A DNA stretch of 64,000 nucleotides from Beroe forskalii (Eukaryota; Ctenophora; Nuda; Beroida; Beroidae): contig WFMF01000253.1 in NCBI GenBank assembly GCA_011033025.1, forward strand, positions 124,001 to 188,000, read 5' to 3'. Within the stretch, counting starts at the first letter, position 1; each line of letters opens with the position of its first letter. The notes beneath the pieces were generated by a model, which worked only from the letters and a program-made list of their open reading frames with translations, had not been told where the DNA came from and did no database searches. The position numbers and the translations under genes are program-made. Shown here one piece after another: positions 22,439 through 34,800 of this stretch.

Positions 22439-23561
22439 AAAAAACTGTAGGAGATAGATTTTGAAGTTAATTTCTGATTCGCCGATTCGGTGGACGCGCG
22501 CGTTATGTTTGTCTGACGTCGTCAGACCCATTATGCGAGTCGTGGCGCGCGGCGCGCGCTTCGCGCGCGCGAGGGGGTCAGGCAACGCCTGACAACGTTA
22601 TGTCAGGCGAGGCGTCGTCTGACTTGTCTGACGTCGTCAGACCCATGATTAGATTAAATCTATTTGTGGCGCGCGGCGCGCGCCCGACTTGCAGAGTCGG
22701 GCAAGGGGAAACGTCGACTCGACTTAGATTGTTAAACACGTATACCCAGCTGTTCACGTCGCGCAGCCCTCCAAATTTCCCTGTTGCTTGTGTTGCTCTG
22801 TTGCGCGCTAGGGATGGAAGACATGACATCCATAAAATCCAAGGCGGCTCCAGGTTCAAGACAAGACATTTGACAAGGTTATAAATTCAACGGGTCATTG
22901 GTAAATTATAATAACTAACCTATATAATCATCAATAAACCACATAAACAGGAGGCGAAAAGTCTTACAGACAGATGTCTTGAAAGACAATTTTTTATTTT
23001 TTTTTTTATTTGAACCAGCTCTAAAATACGAGCTTTCAAAACAAAATACATTTTTGCAAAACAAAGCCTTATATTTGTTTTGCAAAAAGAAAGTTCTCTC
23101 GATTTTTATATATCTAAGTAAGTTATTCATATAGTGTTTTTGAAATTAAGCTTACTACTTATATTACCATTTACAATTTAGAGTAGCCCAACTGGCATCA
23201 TTTAAACAAATTTTCCAAATTCTAAGATATAATAACTGCATCAGTTGGAAAGTTTTTGAAAATAGCAAATCTCCACGAAGCAAATAAGCAAAACTTAAGT
23301 ATGAAAATCAACTACTATTGTTTTTAATTAGCTTAATATTATATTATCTAGAATATTCTCAATTGATTTTTATATGTTCTAGTTTAAATTATTGAATATG
23401 TTCTATGCCTATTGACAATGAAATCTGAATCATAATTGCTATAGCATTGAAAAGAATTGATATGTTAAGACTTTGGTGTAATGGCTACAAAATATAAATT
23501 ACTTGTTTTATTAAATTACTTGTTTTATTATTAATTGCCCAATTGGTACTCAAAACAAAAC
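22439..23561. other. GC-rich repeat fragment then AT-rich sequence
   Basis: 22480-22720 contains two CTGACGTCGTCAGACCCAT palindrome-bearing segments next to GGCGCGCGGCGCGCGC tracts. From 22870 on it is AT-rich with no feature. Confidence 0.6.
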
Positions 23562-23663
23562 TACCTTATTGGCCTTTATCAAGCTGGCCTTTTTTAACTG
23601 ACCCTTTTTTAACTGGCCCTATTTTTGTCCTTAAGGGCCAATTAAATGAAGGCCAATAAGGTA
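23562..23663. mobile_element. Small MITE-like inverted repeat (102 bp)
   Basis: TACCTTATTGGCC at the left pairs with GGCCAATAAGGTA at the right; the interior repeats GGCC and TTTTTAACTG motifs. Confidence 0.7.
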
Positions 23664-23746
23664 ATCTGTCAGCTTGTTTATCGAAACATGGACACTGTTT
23701 TATGAAATGAGTGTCAAATGAAAATATTTTATTTTGTTTTTATTTT

Positions 23747-23985
23747 AGGTGCATGTATATAGTACACTGGTCAATCAAATGGAATTGGTTAATTGATCAA
23801 CTCCATATGAACGACTGATGTGTTAAACTGGTTCCCAAATTACAAACATTGTGTTTAAATAAGCAATAGTATAGTTGTTTCCCTCCTAGCCTAAAGATAT
23901 TCTGTGTGAAACACATCAGTTGATCAAGTGAAGTTGATCCATCGACCAATTCCATTCTATCAAATGATGTACTATACATGCGCCT
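23747..23985. mobile_element. 239-bp MITE with long imperfect TIRs
   Basis: Arms of about 78 bp begin AGGTGCATGTATATAGTAC and AGGCGCATGTATAGTAC (reverse complement). TATTTT flanks both ends (23741-23746 and 23986-23991). No coding capacity. Confidence 0.8.
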
Positions 23986-24935
23986 TATTTTGTGTTTCCT
24001 TTCCCCCAGAATTTTACAACCTTTGAAACCCTTATTGTGAAATGTCTCCTTGTAAACACTAAAAATCATATACTGCCTAATAGAAATCCAACACCTAATT
24101 ATAGGTCACATGGTTATGAAAACTTTGTCAGCTTTAAATATGTGATACAGTCATGAGTACATTATGTATATTGTTAATTGAGTGTAAATCTCACTCTAGT
24201 AGATTGTAAAATGGGATATAAATTTGATTAACTTGTTTTATCCTAATTTCCTGTGATATTACATCAACTCTGAAGTCTACAGGTGCCATTCAATTTTAGG
24301 AGCTCCAGAATCCAGTTATTGTGTCTTTCGAGTTTCTGTACATGAATTTCATCTTAAATTATTATACCAATGGCGTGGGCGTTTATTGGTCTCTCCCACA
24401 CCAATGAAAGGTGTTTGAGGGCCTGAGGTCCCTATTTGGGTTTATGTTCACTAAGTGATAGAGAAGAATGCCAGCTACCATTAGGTTTTAACCCATAAGA
24501 AAATATTGTTTCTAGCGGAAGTTATGAATTTTTGAAATTGTGGATTCATCTGTAATTTCAAACTTCTAGTAACACAAACTTCTAGTTTCACAATTTGCCA
24601 AAAATAGATTTCTTAAGTTTTTGAGAAAACCCCTCAAAACTTGGTAGTTATATGTTCTAGGGCATAAAGCAAAATTTTTAATTGGGCTGATTGTTGATTT
24701 AGGCCTCAGAAGTGAAAATATCCATTTTTTAAATCTCACAAAATTTCATTGTGTTTAAAAATAACTTTATTTAGATTAGATTTTAGTTGTACCTTCTTTG
24801 AATTTAAGTTGCCAGAGTTTAATTGTTTGTGCATATTCAAACCCTTCATTAATTAACCCCTATTTTCTAAATTACTGCCTATATGGATATTTTCATCCTT
24901 CCAATATATGGGATAAGTCCTATAACTCTCTATAT
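23986..24935. other. AT-rich region, nothing recognised
   Basis: No gene, repeat family or strong signal seen. Confidence 0.5.
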
Positions 24936-25668
24936 GCAAACCGCCGATTCGGCGCCCGATTGTTGCCTATAATTTTTATAGGAGCGCCGATCCGGCACCT
25001 ATAGGCGGCACCGCTTTTAGGCGCCTATAGTGAACAGTTGTCAATTTATCAGCGGTCTTCGGCGACTATAGACGCATATAGGCGCCGAAAAGCGTCTATG
25101 CACCGCCTATCGGCCAACGAGCGCCGAATTAAGTAAACAAAGTTTTAAGTAAACAAAGTTTTTTTTTTATTGATCTCCTATAAGGCATAATTTTTATAGG
25201 CGCCGATCCGGCCGGCACTTATTGGCGGTACCGCTTTTAGGCGCCTATAGGCTCCTATAGTGAACAGTTGTCAATTTATCAGCGGTCATCGGCGACTATA
25301 GGCGTCTATGCACCGCCTATCGGCGCTTTTCGACCGCCCACGTTTTTCATCCCTATAGGCGCCTATAGGCGCCGATATTAGTTTTTGTCCTCAGCAATGT
25401 CCTAAGTATCGGCACCGATATTTATCTCTAGCAGCATCGGAGCCTAAAGGCGCCTATAGGTGATGAAAAACGTAGGCGCCTATAGGCGGTCGAATAGCGC
25501 CGATAGGCGGTGTATCGGCGCTTTTCGGTGCCTTTAGGCACCGATGTCCGCCGATAAATTGACAAATGTTCATTATAGGCGCCTATAAGCACCGCCTATA
25601 GGCGCCGGTTAGGCGCCTAAATAAATATATAGGCGCCGATTTGGCGCTTGTCGGCGCCGAATCGGCGG
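24936..25668. mobile_element. Palindrome-rich element with GCAAACCGCCGATTCGG termini
   Basis: Inverted ends GCAAACCGCCGATTCGGCGC bound an interior built from TATAGGCGCCTATA-type modules in both orientations, with GGCGCC occurring many times. Two internal segments repeat (24965-25130 and 25190-25330). No target duplication could be assigned. Further GGCGCC-module DNA continues to about 26310 outside these ends. Confidence 0.7.
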
Positions 25669-26400
25669 TTTGCATACATAGGATTTAGCCTGTTCTTCCT
25701 TCTTTTTTCGGCGCCTATAGGCGCCGATGAATTAAAACAGTCCTTAATTGGCATGCGCTGTCATTTCACGGTATGTCAGGTTAGGGTTAGAGTTGGGGTT
25801 GGGTAAGGGTTTGAGTTCGGTTTGGGTTGGGTTTAGGGTCTGGGTTAGGGTTAGGGTTTGGGTTAGGGTTTGAGTTAGGTACGGGTTAAGGGTTGGGGTT
25901 AGGGTCTGGGTTAGGGTTTGAGTTAGGGTTTGGGTTAACCCTAACTCAAACCTTAACCCTGACCCAAATGTGGAGGACATACCGTGCAACGATGGCTTAT
26001 GTCAATTTAGGACCGCTTTAATTCATCGGCGCCTATAGGCGCCTATAGAATTTAGGCCAATGAATTTAGGTCATCGGCCGATAATTGACTCGGAGCTCAG
26101 CTAATTAAACTCATCCTCGCCAGTTCAGGACTGCCTTAATTCTTCGAAAAAAGTGGAAGAAAATAGATAACTAGAAATCAATATCAGTGCCTATAAGCGC
26201 CGATATTGATTTCTAGTAATCTAGAAATCTTATGATGAAAACAGCATCGGCGCCTAATGGCGATGAAAAACGTAGGCGCCTATATGCAGTCGGAAAGCGC
26301 CGATTGGCGGTGTATAATTAAAGAAATTCTGTGAGCTATAAATATCAATCATTTGTTTGACTTGTTTGGCTATAAAAGTCTAAATTATTTCTATTATTAT
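25669..26400. other. Further GGCGCC-module sequence around the telomere-like tract
   Basis: Modules such as CGGCGCCTATAGGCGCC occur at 25705-25725 and 26025-26050, and GCCTATAAGCGCCGATATTG at about 26190. No gene. Confidence 0.6.
25780..25970. repeat. Degenerate TTAGGG-like interstitial repeat
   Basis: Runs of GGTTAGGGTTTGGGTTAGGG on the plus strand, ending with an inverted AACCCTAACTC stretch. Resembles an interstitial telomeric tract but is heavily degenerate. The minus-strand open frame across it is an artefact. Confidence 0.85.
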
Positions 26401-26408
26401 TACTATTA

Positions 26409-26435
26409 CTAGCAGGCCCGGTGGGTCTGCTATTA
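26409..26435 (-). mobile_element. Possible Helitron 3' terminus (minus strand)
   Basis: Reverse complement reads AGACCCACCGGGCCTGCTAG followed by T: a hairpin then CTAG, as in the other Helitron-like ends here. The 5' end on this strand was not located. Confidence 0.45.
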
Positions 26436-28314
26436 CATTGCTCACTCGGCAATTAAGTAAGAATTAAGTAAGTAAAAAGATAGGTTGATAGGAACTGAAG
26501 TTGCCGAAGTGCGTTGTCTGATGGCTCAAAGGACCAAACGACGAAAATTGCGACGCACTGACGTGCGCGTGGTTAGGCATTAGGGAACACTAACGCAATG
26601 TTTGACTGGTCTTACCGTGAATTATTATTTTTCCTTCATTTGTATACGTTGAATAAAGCTGTGTAATAAGTGGAAATGAATTAAAGATTAATTTTAGGCC
26701 TTGCGTGGCGCGCGCTCAGACTAAGCACAGCAAAATCAAATTCATAACTTTACGCCGCGCATTTCCTCTTGTACGTATGTGAGTCGATCTAAAATAACTT
26801 TGTGCAGAAAAATAGCGCCGCGCGCAGAGTTTCAGCGCGCAATATAACAATGCGCGCGCACCGCATTTTGTTCATTTCGTTAGTTCAACAGTTTTGTTTT
26901 CCCTTACGTTTACGTGAAGTGTTCTGAATCGAACTTCGTGAACTTCTCATTAATTTTGAAACACGCCGAGACGTACGGACATCGTTCAGTGCGAATTTAT
27001 TTCATCGGTTGAACTCTACCGCTTAGAGATTTTTTGTAATAACTTCCTACTTTCCTAAACTTCCAATAACTGTCGTCCTAAATATTCCTGCATGGCTCAT
27101 GAACTTTAAAGTTTAATAAAAGCATCAACATTTAAAAGCAACATATTGGCATCTTAAATCACTAACGTAATAGTAACACTACATTGCGAACTACTTTATG
27201 CTGCACGTGCGCAAATATCCAATCTCCATAGCAACGGCACCTCTTTTCTCCCGTTTGCATTCATTTCTCTTGATATTTTCTTGGCAAGCTCAAATTTAAT
27301 TGTGTACGGGAGCACAAACATTATTCACGTGCTCTTACGAAATTATAATTAAGATTATACCTTTTTGGCGCTGTAGAGTAATACTTTAGAGTAACTATAT
27401 ATTGAAGTTACTATTTATTGAAGTTACCTAATGAGAATATTAACTCCAATCAATGCTTCAATAATAACTCCAATAAATAGAAAGTGATATGTGATCATAT
27501 ATGGTAATATTTCTATAGCTACCTACATCTTACCTGGTAGTTCTTGTGAACAGTTGCCTTCAGTGATATACGAAGAGTATAAGTCCTTAATATCACTTGA
27601 ATCTGCCTGGCTGAAAATTTGAAATAGGACTAGTAATAATTAATTTGAGAGTTGGAATCATGATAATTCTGGAATCATGATAATTCTGTCATGATAATTC
27701 TGTAATAGCATTGCTAATTTGTCAATCACCTTCAACATTATGTTGGCTCTTCACAGAAATGACCACTAAAGTTAAAGGAACCCCGAAATTATGGTACCAA
27801 TTTACTGGGATAATATCACATGAAATTTGCCAAGAAATTGCACGCTCTACATCATGACGGTCATTTAAATTGCTCTAAGTGTATAAGCCCATGTGAAGAG
27901 TGCGCTAATACAAATTGATGCATGTCTACCCCCTACTAGCACACTCAAAATGGGGTAAATATAGAAAGGTAGGTACCAATTTTATAAGCTTATAAAACTG
28001 TAATCTTACCTGAAATCAAGCTGGGAGTAAAATTTTTCGCAGTAGTAGATCAGAAACTCGCAGAAGGTGGTAGTTTTTTCTTCCATCATTAATGCTTTCA
28101 TACAAACAGTAGGGTTCTCCCGAGGAGGCCACTCCGTTGCACAATCGAAGGAACAGTAACAGGTTGACTTCTTATACAACAGGCTTAGAACTGCAAACAG
28201 AAGGCTCAATCCTGAGAGGAACAGGTTTTGTAAGGCTATTTGGAAGTGACTTGTAAGGAGCATGAAATTTGGGTTTTTAGTGTTTGAGAATTGGTACCTG
28301 ACTAAATTCAATCT
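26436..28314. other. No gene recognised
   Basis: GC-rich patch at 26700-26880 (GCGCGC-rich), then AT-rich DNA. 27395-27440 contains short alternating ACTATATATTGAAGTT-type repeats. Confidence 0.5.
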
Positions 28315-28348
28315 AATTCCAAAACTAGACTAGTCTAGTTTTGGAATT
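28315..28348. repeat. Perfect 34-bp palindrome
   Basis: AATTCCAAAACTAGACT followed immediately by its reverse complement, with no spacer; ten bases from the left flank (CAAT) also pair to the right (ATTG) after a short mismatch. Confidence 0.95.
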
Positions 28349-29064
28349 TGATTGATATCCTAATTTAGTTGATATTTTTAATGATCAAGCCTAAAGAAGT
28401 AAGAGACCTAAAGTCTTAAGCTCACCTGTTGATCTTGCCATGGTTGTTTCTTCTTTTAATCTTTTATCAACTTGTTCTGTAGTAAACACTTATGATTAAA
28501 ATCTCTAATGATATTCAGGCTAAAAAATGGGTGGACTCAACTCCGCGGCGGACCCGCTGCGGACCCGGTGGACCCGCTGCGGGTCCGCCGCGGACTCCAC
28601 TAAAGTCCACCAGAAAATTTTTTTGGTGGACTTTGGTGGACCCGCAGCGGACTTTTCGAAACTCCGCCGCGGAGTGGTGGGTCCGCTGCGGGTCCGCTCG
28701 GGCTCCGCCGCGCACTGGTGGACAGTCCACCGAAAAATTCCACCAAAAGAGTCCACCAGGGAAAAAAGTCCGCCGCGGATTGGAGTCCACCGCGGAGTTT
28801 TTGTCCACCGGTGGACTCTGCAGGTGGACTCCACCAGCGGACTTTGGTCCACCAGCGGAGTCCACAGGTGGAGTCCACCAGCGGAGTCCACCGGTGGACA
28901 AAAACTCCACCAGCGGAGTCCACAGGTGGAGTCCACCAGCGGAGTCCACTGGTGGACAAAAACTCCACCAGCGGAGTCCACCAGCGGAGTCCACCAGCGG
29001 AGTCCACCAGCGGAGTCCACAGGTGGAGTCGCAGATTGTGTATGTTCTTTGTACGTCACGCCCC

Positions 29065-29303
29065 ATGGAAACGCTCGCACAATGGGGAAAAATGCACGTG
29101 CAGATTAATTGCGCGCGCGTTCATTTCTGTTTAATGATGTTTTAATTTCGGAGCTTCATAACTTTTGATCTGACTGGAAATTTCTGATGCGCTAAAAATT
29201 ATTCAATCAATATGAATTGAACATGTGCTCAAAAATAGCGAACGAGGTGCTGCGTAACAGCGCCAAGTGAGCTGTGTATTTGAAGGCCCAACGGGCCTGC
29301 TAG
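29065..29303 (+). mobile_element. Helitron-like 3' end (inside element A)
   Basis: Ends with hairpin AGGCCC-AAC-GGGCCT (29284-29298) followed by GCTAG and a host T, the classical Helitron hairpin plus CTRR terminus. The preceding 200 bp (CATAACTTTTGATCTGA, GAACGAGGTGCTGCGTAACA) recur at 52320-52517. The 5' boundary given is only the start of the recognisable family block. Confidence 0.65.
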
Positions 29304-29667
29304 TCTTTATATATAATTTGGTAAGAGTGTATGGATTTTGTGCCGGCGTGTGTGTGGATTATTGTGTCGGCATCATGGATAAGAATGGGAAAACCGTGTG
29401 TATGGGCACTGTGTCGATGTATGTATGGATTTGTGTCGGCATGCACGTGCAGATAGTGGGAAATGCTTGCGTTGCTATGGTGATATGATAAGGGTTTGAA
29501 TTTCATTTCTGGCTTTGTTGATTTTGTTGCGCTACTCCACTGAACAACTTTGGTTCTGATTCGAATTTTTCGATGCGGTAAACAGTTTTTTAAAATTAAT
29601 TTGAAGCTGTTTAGGTTCTAAATTTGCGAGTGTGATGCTGCGTAGCAGCGCCGAACGGGCCTGCTAG
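29304..29667 (+). mobile_element. Candidate 364-bp non-autonomous Helitron
   Basis: Begins with TC directly after the CTAG of the preceding element and ends GGGCCTGCTAG followed by T. Shares GATGCGGTAAA, GCGTAGCAGCGCC and the terminal block with the neighbouring copies. The terminal hairpin is weaker than in the first copy. Confidence 0.5.
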
Positions 29668-29816
29668 TAATTAATAAATTGAGAAATTGGAACAAAATTT
29701 GTACATAAACTTTGTCTGGCGTTGACAGACCCTCTCGAGAATCAGCGCTGAGCCGCTGACGCCAGCCGCTTCGCGGCTGGTGTCAGCGGGTCATCCATCG
29801 TACGGCAACATAAACC

Positions 29817-29885
29817 GAGCTTCAAAGACCCCTCATGGTCCAATTTTGAATTTCAAAATTGGACCATGAGGGGGCTTTGAAGCTC
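29817..29885. repeat. 69-bp near-perfect palindrome
   Basis: GAGCTTCAAAGACCCCTCAT and its inverse (ATGAGGGGGCTTTGAAGCTC) surround TGGTCCAATTTTGAA. Cruciform-capable. Confidence 0.95.
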
Positions 29886-29917
29886 AGTTTAATATGTACA
29901 AATTTTGTTCCAATTTC

Positions 29918-29964
29918 TTGACATCAGCCTCTCGTTTCAAATTGAAACGAGAGGCTGATGTCAA
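29918..29964. repeat. 47-bp perfect palindrome
   Basis: TTGACATCAGCCTCTCGTTT and its reverse complement meet around a single central A at 29941. With the inverted pair at about 29686-29712 and 29895-29917 (ACAAATTTTGTTCCAATTTC) it forms a nested palindromic system. Confidence 0.95.
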
Positions 29965-31125
29965 AATTTTGCCTTTAAAGTCTTACTCTAAGTGAAGAGC
30001 TTATAGTTATCATTTTGCAAAACGTACGTACATACATACATACCCAAGTGATGAGTTCATTTCCCATTCTGGATGGCCCCAAACGTGCAAATGCAATTTA
30101 AGATTTTACCAAGAATAAAGTTTTTAACGTACCTATTTTTAACACCTATTTCGCACCTATTTTTAATCTAACCCTAACCCTACCCTGCGCGCGCAACATT
30201 CCACATTTGGACGGTCACATTTGCGCTCTCTATAATTGTTACTGTTAGCCATTCAGTCAAAAGAAATAGACGGTCAACGTCCGTTGATTTTAAACGCAAA
30301 TGAGACAAAAATAACATACCCCGAGTTGATTTTGAAATGTCGAACGAATCTGAGACAGCCTTGTGTACACTTGCCAGACGTTGTCTGCGAGTCTGTGGTC
30401 TGGGCGCGCGCGAAGGGTGCCAGGCAACGCCTGGCAAGTGTACACATTGCACTCCTTTCAAAAACCAAACCTAAAAGCATAACTCATATTCATAAAGCCG
30501 CAATGGCGGAGTCCATTAGTGGAGTTCACTGGCATGGAGGACTCCGCCAATGGACTCCACCAATGGACTCTGCCAGTGGAGTCAATCTGCTGGTACTGGA
30601 CTCCACTGGCAGAGTCCATTGGAGGAGTCCACCAGTGGAGTCTGCCGGAGGACTCCACCGGCGGAGTCGAGTCCACTGGCGGAGTCGAGTCCACTGGCGG
30701 AGTCGAGTCAACTGGCGGAGTCGAGTCCACTGGTGGAGTCGAGTCCACTGGCGGAGTCGAGTCCACCAGTGGACTCCACTGGTGGAGTCCGCCAGTGGAC
30801 TCGACTCCGCCAGTGGACTCCGCCGGTGGACTCCACTGACTCCGCGGCGGACTTACCTCCACAATTATTTTTTCCCTGGTGGACTTTTTTGGTGGACTTT
30901 TTTGGTGGACTGTCCACCAGTGCGCGGCGGAGCCTGAGCGGACCCGCAGCGGACCCACCACTCCGCGGCGGAGTTTCGAAAAGTCCGCTGCGGGTCCACC
31001 AAAGTCCACCAAAAAAATTTTCTGGTGGACTTTAGTGGAGTCCGCGGCGGACCCGCAGCGGGTCCACCGGGTCCGCAGCGGGTCCGCCGCGGAGTTAAGT
31101 CCACCCATTTTTTAGCCGATATTCA

Positions 31126-31816
31126 GAACCTGGTCGCCAATAAAGTAATAAACTCACTAGTAAAGTGAAAATAATATTTCAATATGCCTCACATTACTTG
31201 CAAGCTGTTGGTTTTTATGCGATAAAAAGATGAAAATTTTAAGCGCAGTGAGACAGTGTAGACCTATAAAAGTATAGATAAGAGTGCTTTGTTGATGTGA
31301 CCACTGGGCTTTAAATACAGCCGATGATATTGATAGGATAATGATTCTATTGTAGTATAGATAAACCATTTTACTTCGGTTATATTCAAACGTCTATTTA
31401 TCCATGTAGTTTTAACTGCCTTAAACTACATACAGTAAACACTATAGGCGTTCAACGAACACAACACTCGCCTCTATATTCTATATTCCTTGGCATAACA
31501 CTATTGTGGTGGCCCTTAAAGCTAATAAGTGCATCAATGTAAATTAAATATTGTTCAGACTTAATAGTGTTAATTTCATCTCATTACCCACCAGTGGTTT
31601 TTCATAACATGGTGGATTATTGATTGAATGGTTTATCATGATAAACCATGTCATCATTTGTCGTAGTGTTAGACCTATATAGAAAACATCATACCCCTAA
31701 CCAGCCACAACCAAGCCAATAGGAATAAATAAATCACTCTTCTCAATTCTTCTTAAATATCAGACCTTTATTCATCCTCTATCATCCACAATCAACCCTA
31801 TGATATTTGCAATAGG
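31126..31816 (+). other. 5' flank and leader of ARMC3
   Basis: AT-rich, non-coding. A short inverted pair TGGTTTATCATGATAAACCA is at about 31630. Promoter elements could not be assigned with confidence. Confidence 0.5.
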
Positions 31817-34800
31817 ATGCCACCTAAAAAGAAAGACGAGGATCCCAAAAAGAAGGAGGAGGAACCGGTAGGAAGTATTCTTGTCTGTTTTTAGTTTTTG
31901 TGTGGTCAGCTTTTCATTTGAAGGGGTAAAGATTTTGATGTATATTTTTGAGTGATTATTATCAAGTAAATTGTAAATTGTAATACAAAATCATTCCAGA
32001 AATTGAGTGAAGTGAGTTTCAAGTCAAAAGATCCCGTGACCCTTTACCATTTGCTGTTTTCAAAGGAGGACCATGTCTTGTGGCGAGCTTGCGATGCCCT
32101 CTACACCTACTCGCTCGGAGGTAAATCCAGTGGTTTTTGTTAATTGTTAAATTTCATGTTTTCTTTGGACTTCATAGGGATCGTTCACATATAACGTAAT
32201 CACCTTGGGGGGTTCCGAATGATAATGTTACATGTTATTGTAACAAGTACAACTACTGTAAACTTGATTAAGAGGGGGAGGGGGATAGAATCAGCCAAAA
32301 ATTGATTACGTAACATGTGAACGATCCCATATTGACATACCGTTGGTTTATTGCCAAAATAATTTTATCATCGCCCTTGACACGATAAGAAAATTGGGTC
32401 TTTATAGTGATTTAGTAAACAACCTCATCTTTGCTTTATATTCAGTGCCGAATACGTTTATTTTACGGCCGTTAACAAAATTCCCGACAAATACAGATAG
32501 TTCGTCGAATGAAATTTATCTAGCGCGATATAGCATCAGAAATACAGACAACTTATCGATACTCCATTTTTCTGGTGCTTTAACGTTAATTAGGATAGAT
32601 TTTTCCCTCTCCAATCGCCTTTTTTATTTACAGAAAGGGAAATCAGAGGGTTAGAAATGGACGTGGACCGAGCTTTTATTGTGTAGCTCGAATTTGAGTA
32701 TTTTAACATAACTATTTTTATTTAGATTTGAGAAATAATCGAGCTGAGTTTAGTACGAGTATAAGTTCAAACATGGCGATAATTACTCAAGTTTTATGAT
32801 AGCAAATTTGGGTTACCAGAAAAAATTAAGTAATTATTCGCTAGTAATTACTCGAGAAATACTTAGTAATTATGAATGACATCTTTAATGATTGCATTTA
32901 CTGAAGGTAAATAGATGTGTGCAGTGTGTCAATGCTACAATGCACAATCGTGCTTGCGAATGAATCAAAATAATATTATGCAAGACTAAATGTTTTTGGC
33001 AAAAGTGTGGCGCGAACACCATACGCAATGTTTTTAGTATTTTCAGCGCAAATTTGGTGCGCGCGGCAAAATTTCTACGAAGTTGTTATGGTAACAATAT
33101 CCATTGAGCTAAGAGTTGATCTTAGATGCTCCAAAGCTCAAAGAAAACTCTTATTCTTGGGTCCTGATAAAAATTCCTATGTGTGCAGCTGAGCCATATG
33201 TTATGATTTATTCATAATTGGCGGAAATAGCTTAATTTATTTCAGATTTAAATGACTTAACCACTTATCACTTAATTCGTTAAGTTAAGCCATCACGAAA
33301 GGAGATCTCCTACTTCTGATTGACGTCTTGGCATAATCCACGATTTTTGCAAGTACACCTGAATTCGCCGCGAATTCGCCGCGAATTCAAGTGAATTCAG
33401 GTGAATTCAGGTGAATTCGCGGCGGAGTTCGCCAAAAAAATTTTTTGGCGGACTCCGCCGGAGTCCGCCGCGAACTCCGGCGAATTCACTTGAATTCACC
33501 TGAATTCGCCGCGAATACACGCGTATTCGGTGTACTAGTTCGCCAATTTTCCAGTTCACCCAGGTGAACTGCCAGTTCGCGGCGAATTCGCGGCGAACTA
33601 GTTCGCCTGAATTCAGATGCCGGAGTCCGCCTGAGTTCGCCGGAGTCCGCCTGAGTTCGCCGGAGGGAAACTTGCCCAAAAGCCCAAATCAGTACGAATT
33701 TAACAAATTAGCGATCGGCGATGAAGGAAAATTGCGTTATTGCAATTGCAAAGGCTCTTCTTTTACAGGTGTTTTGGTCGGCACTTTGCTCTAACCAGAT
33801 CCCGATTGCAAAGTCAACATGGGGAACGGACTCTAGGTCGGGGGACTCTAGGTCGGGGGACTCTGGGTCGGCAGTGGCACACCAGGGTGGACTCTGGGTC
33901 GGGAGATCCCCACAGGGTGGACTCTAGGTCGGGAGCCTCTTCACTTTATATAAACTACCTAAAGCCGGGATCGATTTATGCCGAGAATCTCTCGGTTAAT
34001 CCAGATAACAGAGCCCGTATGGAGGGTACAATCATGCGATCCGATGTATCATTGTGGAGACACTGGGGACTCACGATACACGGTGTCAGCATGTGATCCG
34101 CCACATCACAATTTACACTATCCCATACCGCTTGTTGGCTCATGTCATCGGAGGGGATACGTGATACGGGACGTTCATGCGAGCACAACCCCATGCTAAT
34201 TCGTCAGGATATCGTCCCACTTAGGTAACGAGGTCTCATGAAGTCTGCAAACCCTTGACACGACAGATGGGAGACAAGCTTGGAGGTGGATCAAGCGGAG
34301 CTGGCAGCTGCTAGTGTCCTGAACCTCATACCCACTGTGCAGACACCCTCCCTGCAGACTGCCGGACCCTCAGACAAGCTGATATGCTCCTCTACGACAA
34401 CGCATCGGGTGATCATCCGGGCTACCAGTGACAACCTCACGATCCTAGCAGAAAGCTCCTGCTGGTTCCTCGATGAACCTTCAAGTCCTAACCCCAGATC
34501 CTTGTCATCCATGCAGAGCTCTCATCCCTCACAGAAGACAGATCCTGGTGCCTCCCCACGGTCTGCATTCTCCTCACCCACAAGGACTTAGCCATTTACG
34601 CCTATATGCGCCGATACTGGTTTTTGTCCTCAGCGAATCAGCGATGTCCTTAGTCGTCAGGGGGTCAGGCAACACCTGACAATGACGTCACAGATCTTGA
34701 TGTCAATTTTTCTAGTGTCCTAATCAAAACCCTAACCCTAAGGGAGCCGTCACATATTATGTCATCACTTTTTTGCCCATTTTCAACCCCCTCCCCCCTG

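Larger units (their letters stand above)
28518..31117. mobile_element. Element A: 2.6-kb element with complex ~250-bp TIRs and 8-bp target duplication
   Basis: Termini GGCTAAAAAATGGGTGG and its complement are followed by about 250 bp of inverted repeat made of GTGGAC, TCCACC, TCCGCC and GCGGAC modules, including an AAAATTTTTTTGGTGGACT block. GATATTCA flanks both ends exactly (28510-28517 and 31118-31125). Inner minisatellites of GGAGTCCACC-type units extend the TIRs (28780-29035 and 30490-30840). The interior carries two Helitron-like ends and two large palindromes but no transposase. Long TIRs plus 8-bp duplications fit Mutator- or hAT-like foldback elements; this is inference. Confidence 0.85.

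Noticed and set aside
25780..25970. True telomere or chromosome end
   Set aside because: The TTAGGG-like motif is degenerate, contains an inverted segment and is flanked by unique sequence on both sides.
28492..29145. Several overlapping open frames of 130-217 codons on both strands (also 30236-31108)
   Set aside because: They run through the modular GGAGTCCACC repeats of element A in all frames; the modules contain no stop codons, so openness carries no coding information.
34280..34591. Independent 103-codon gene
   Set aside because: No recognisable domain, no splice context, and it lies inside transposable element B; kept only as possible captured DNA.
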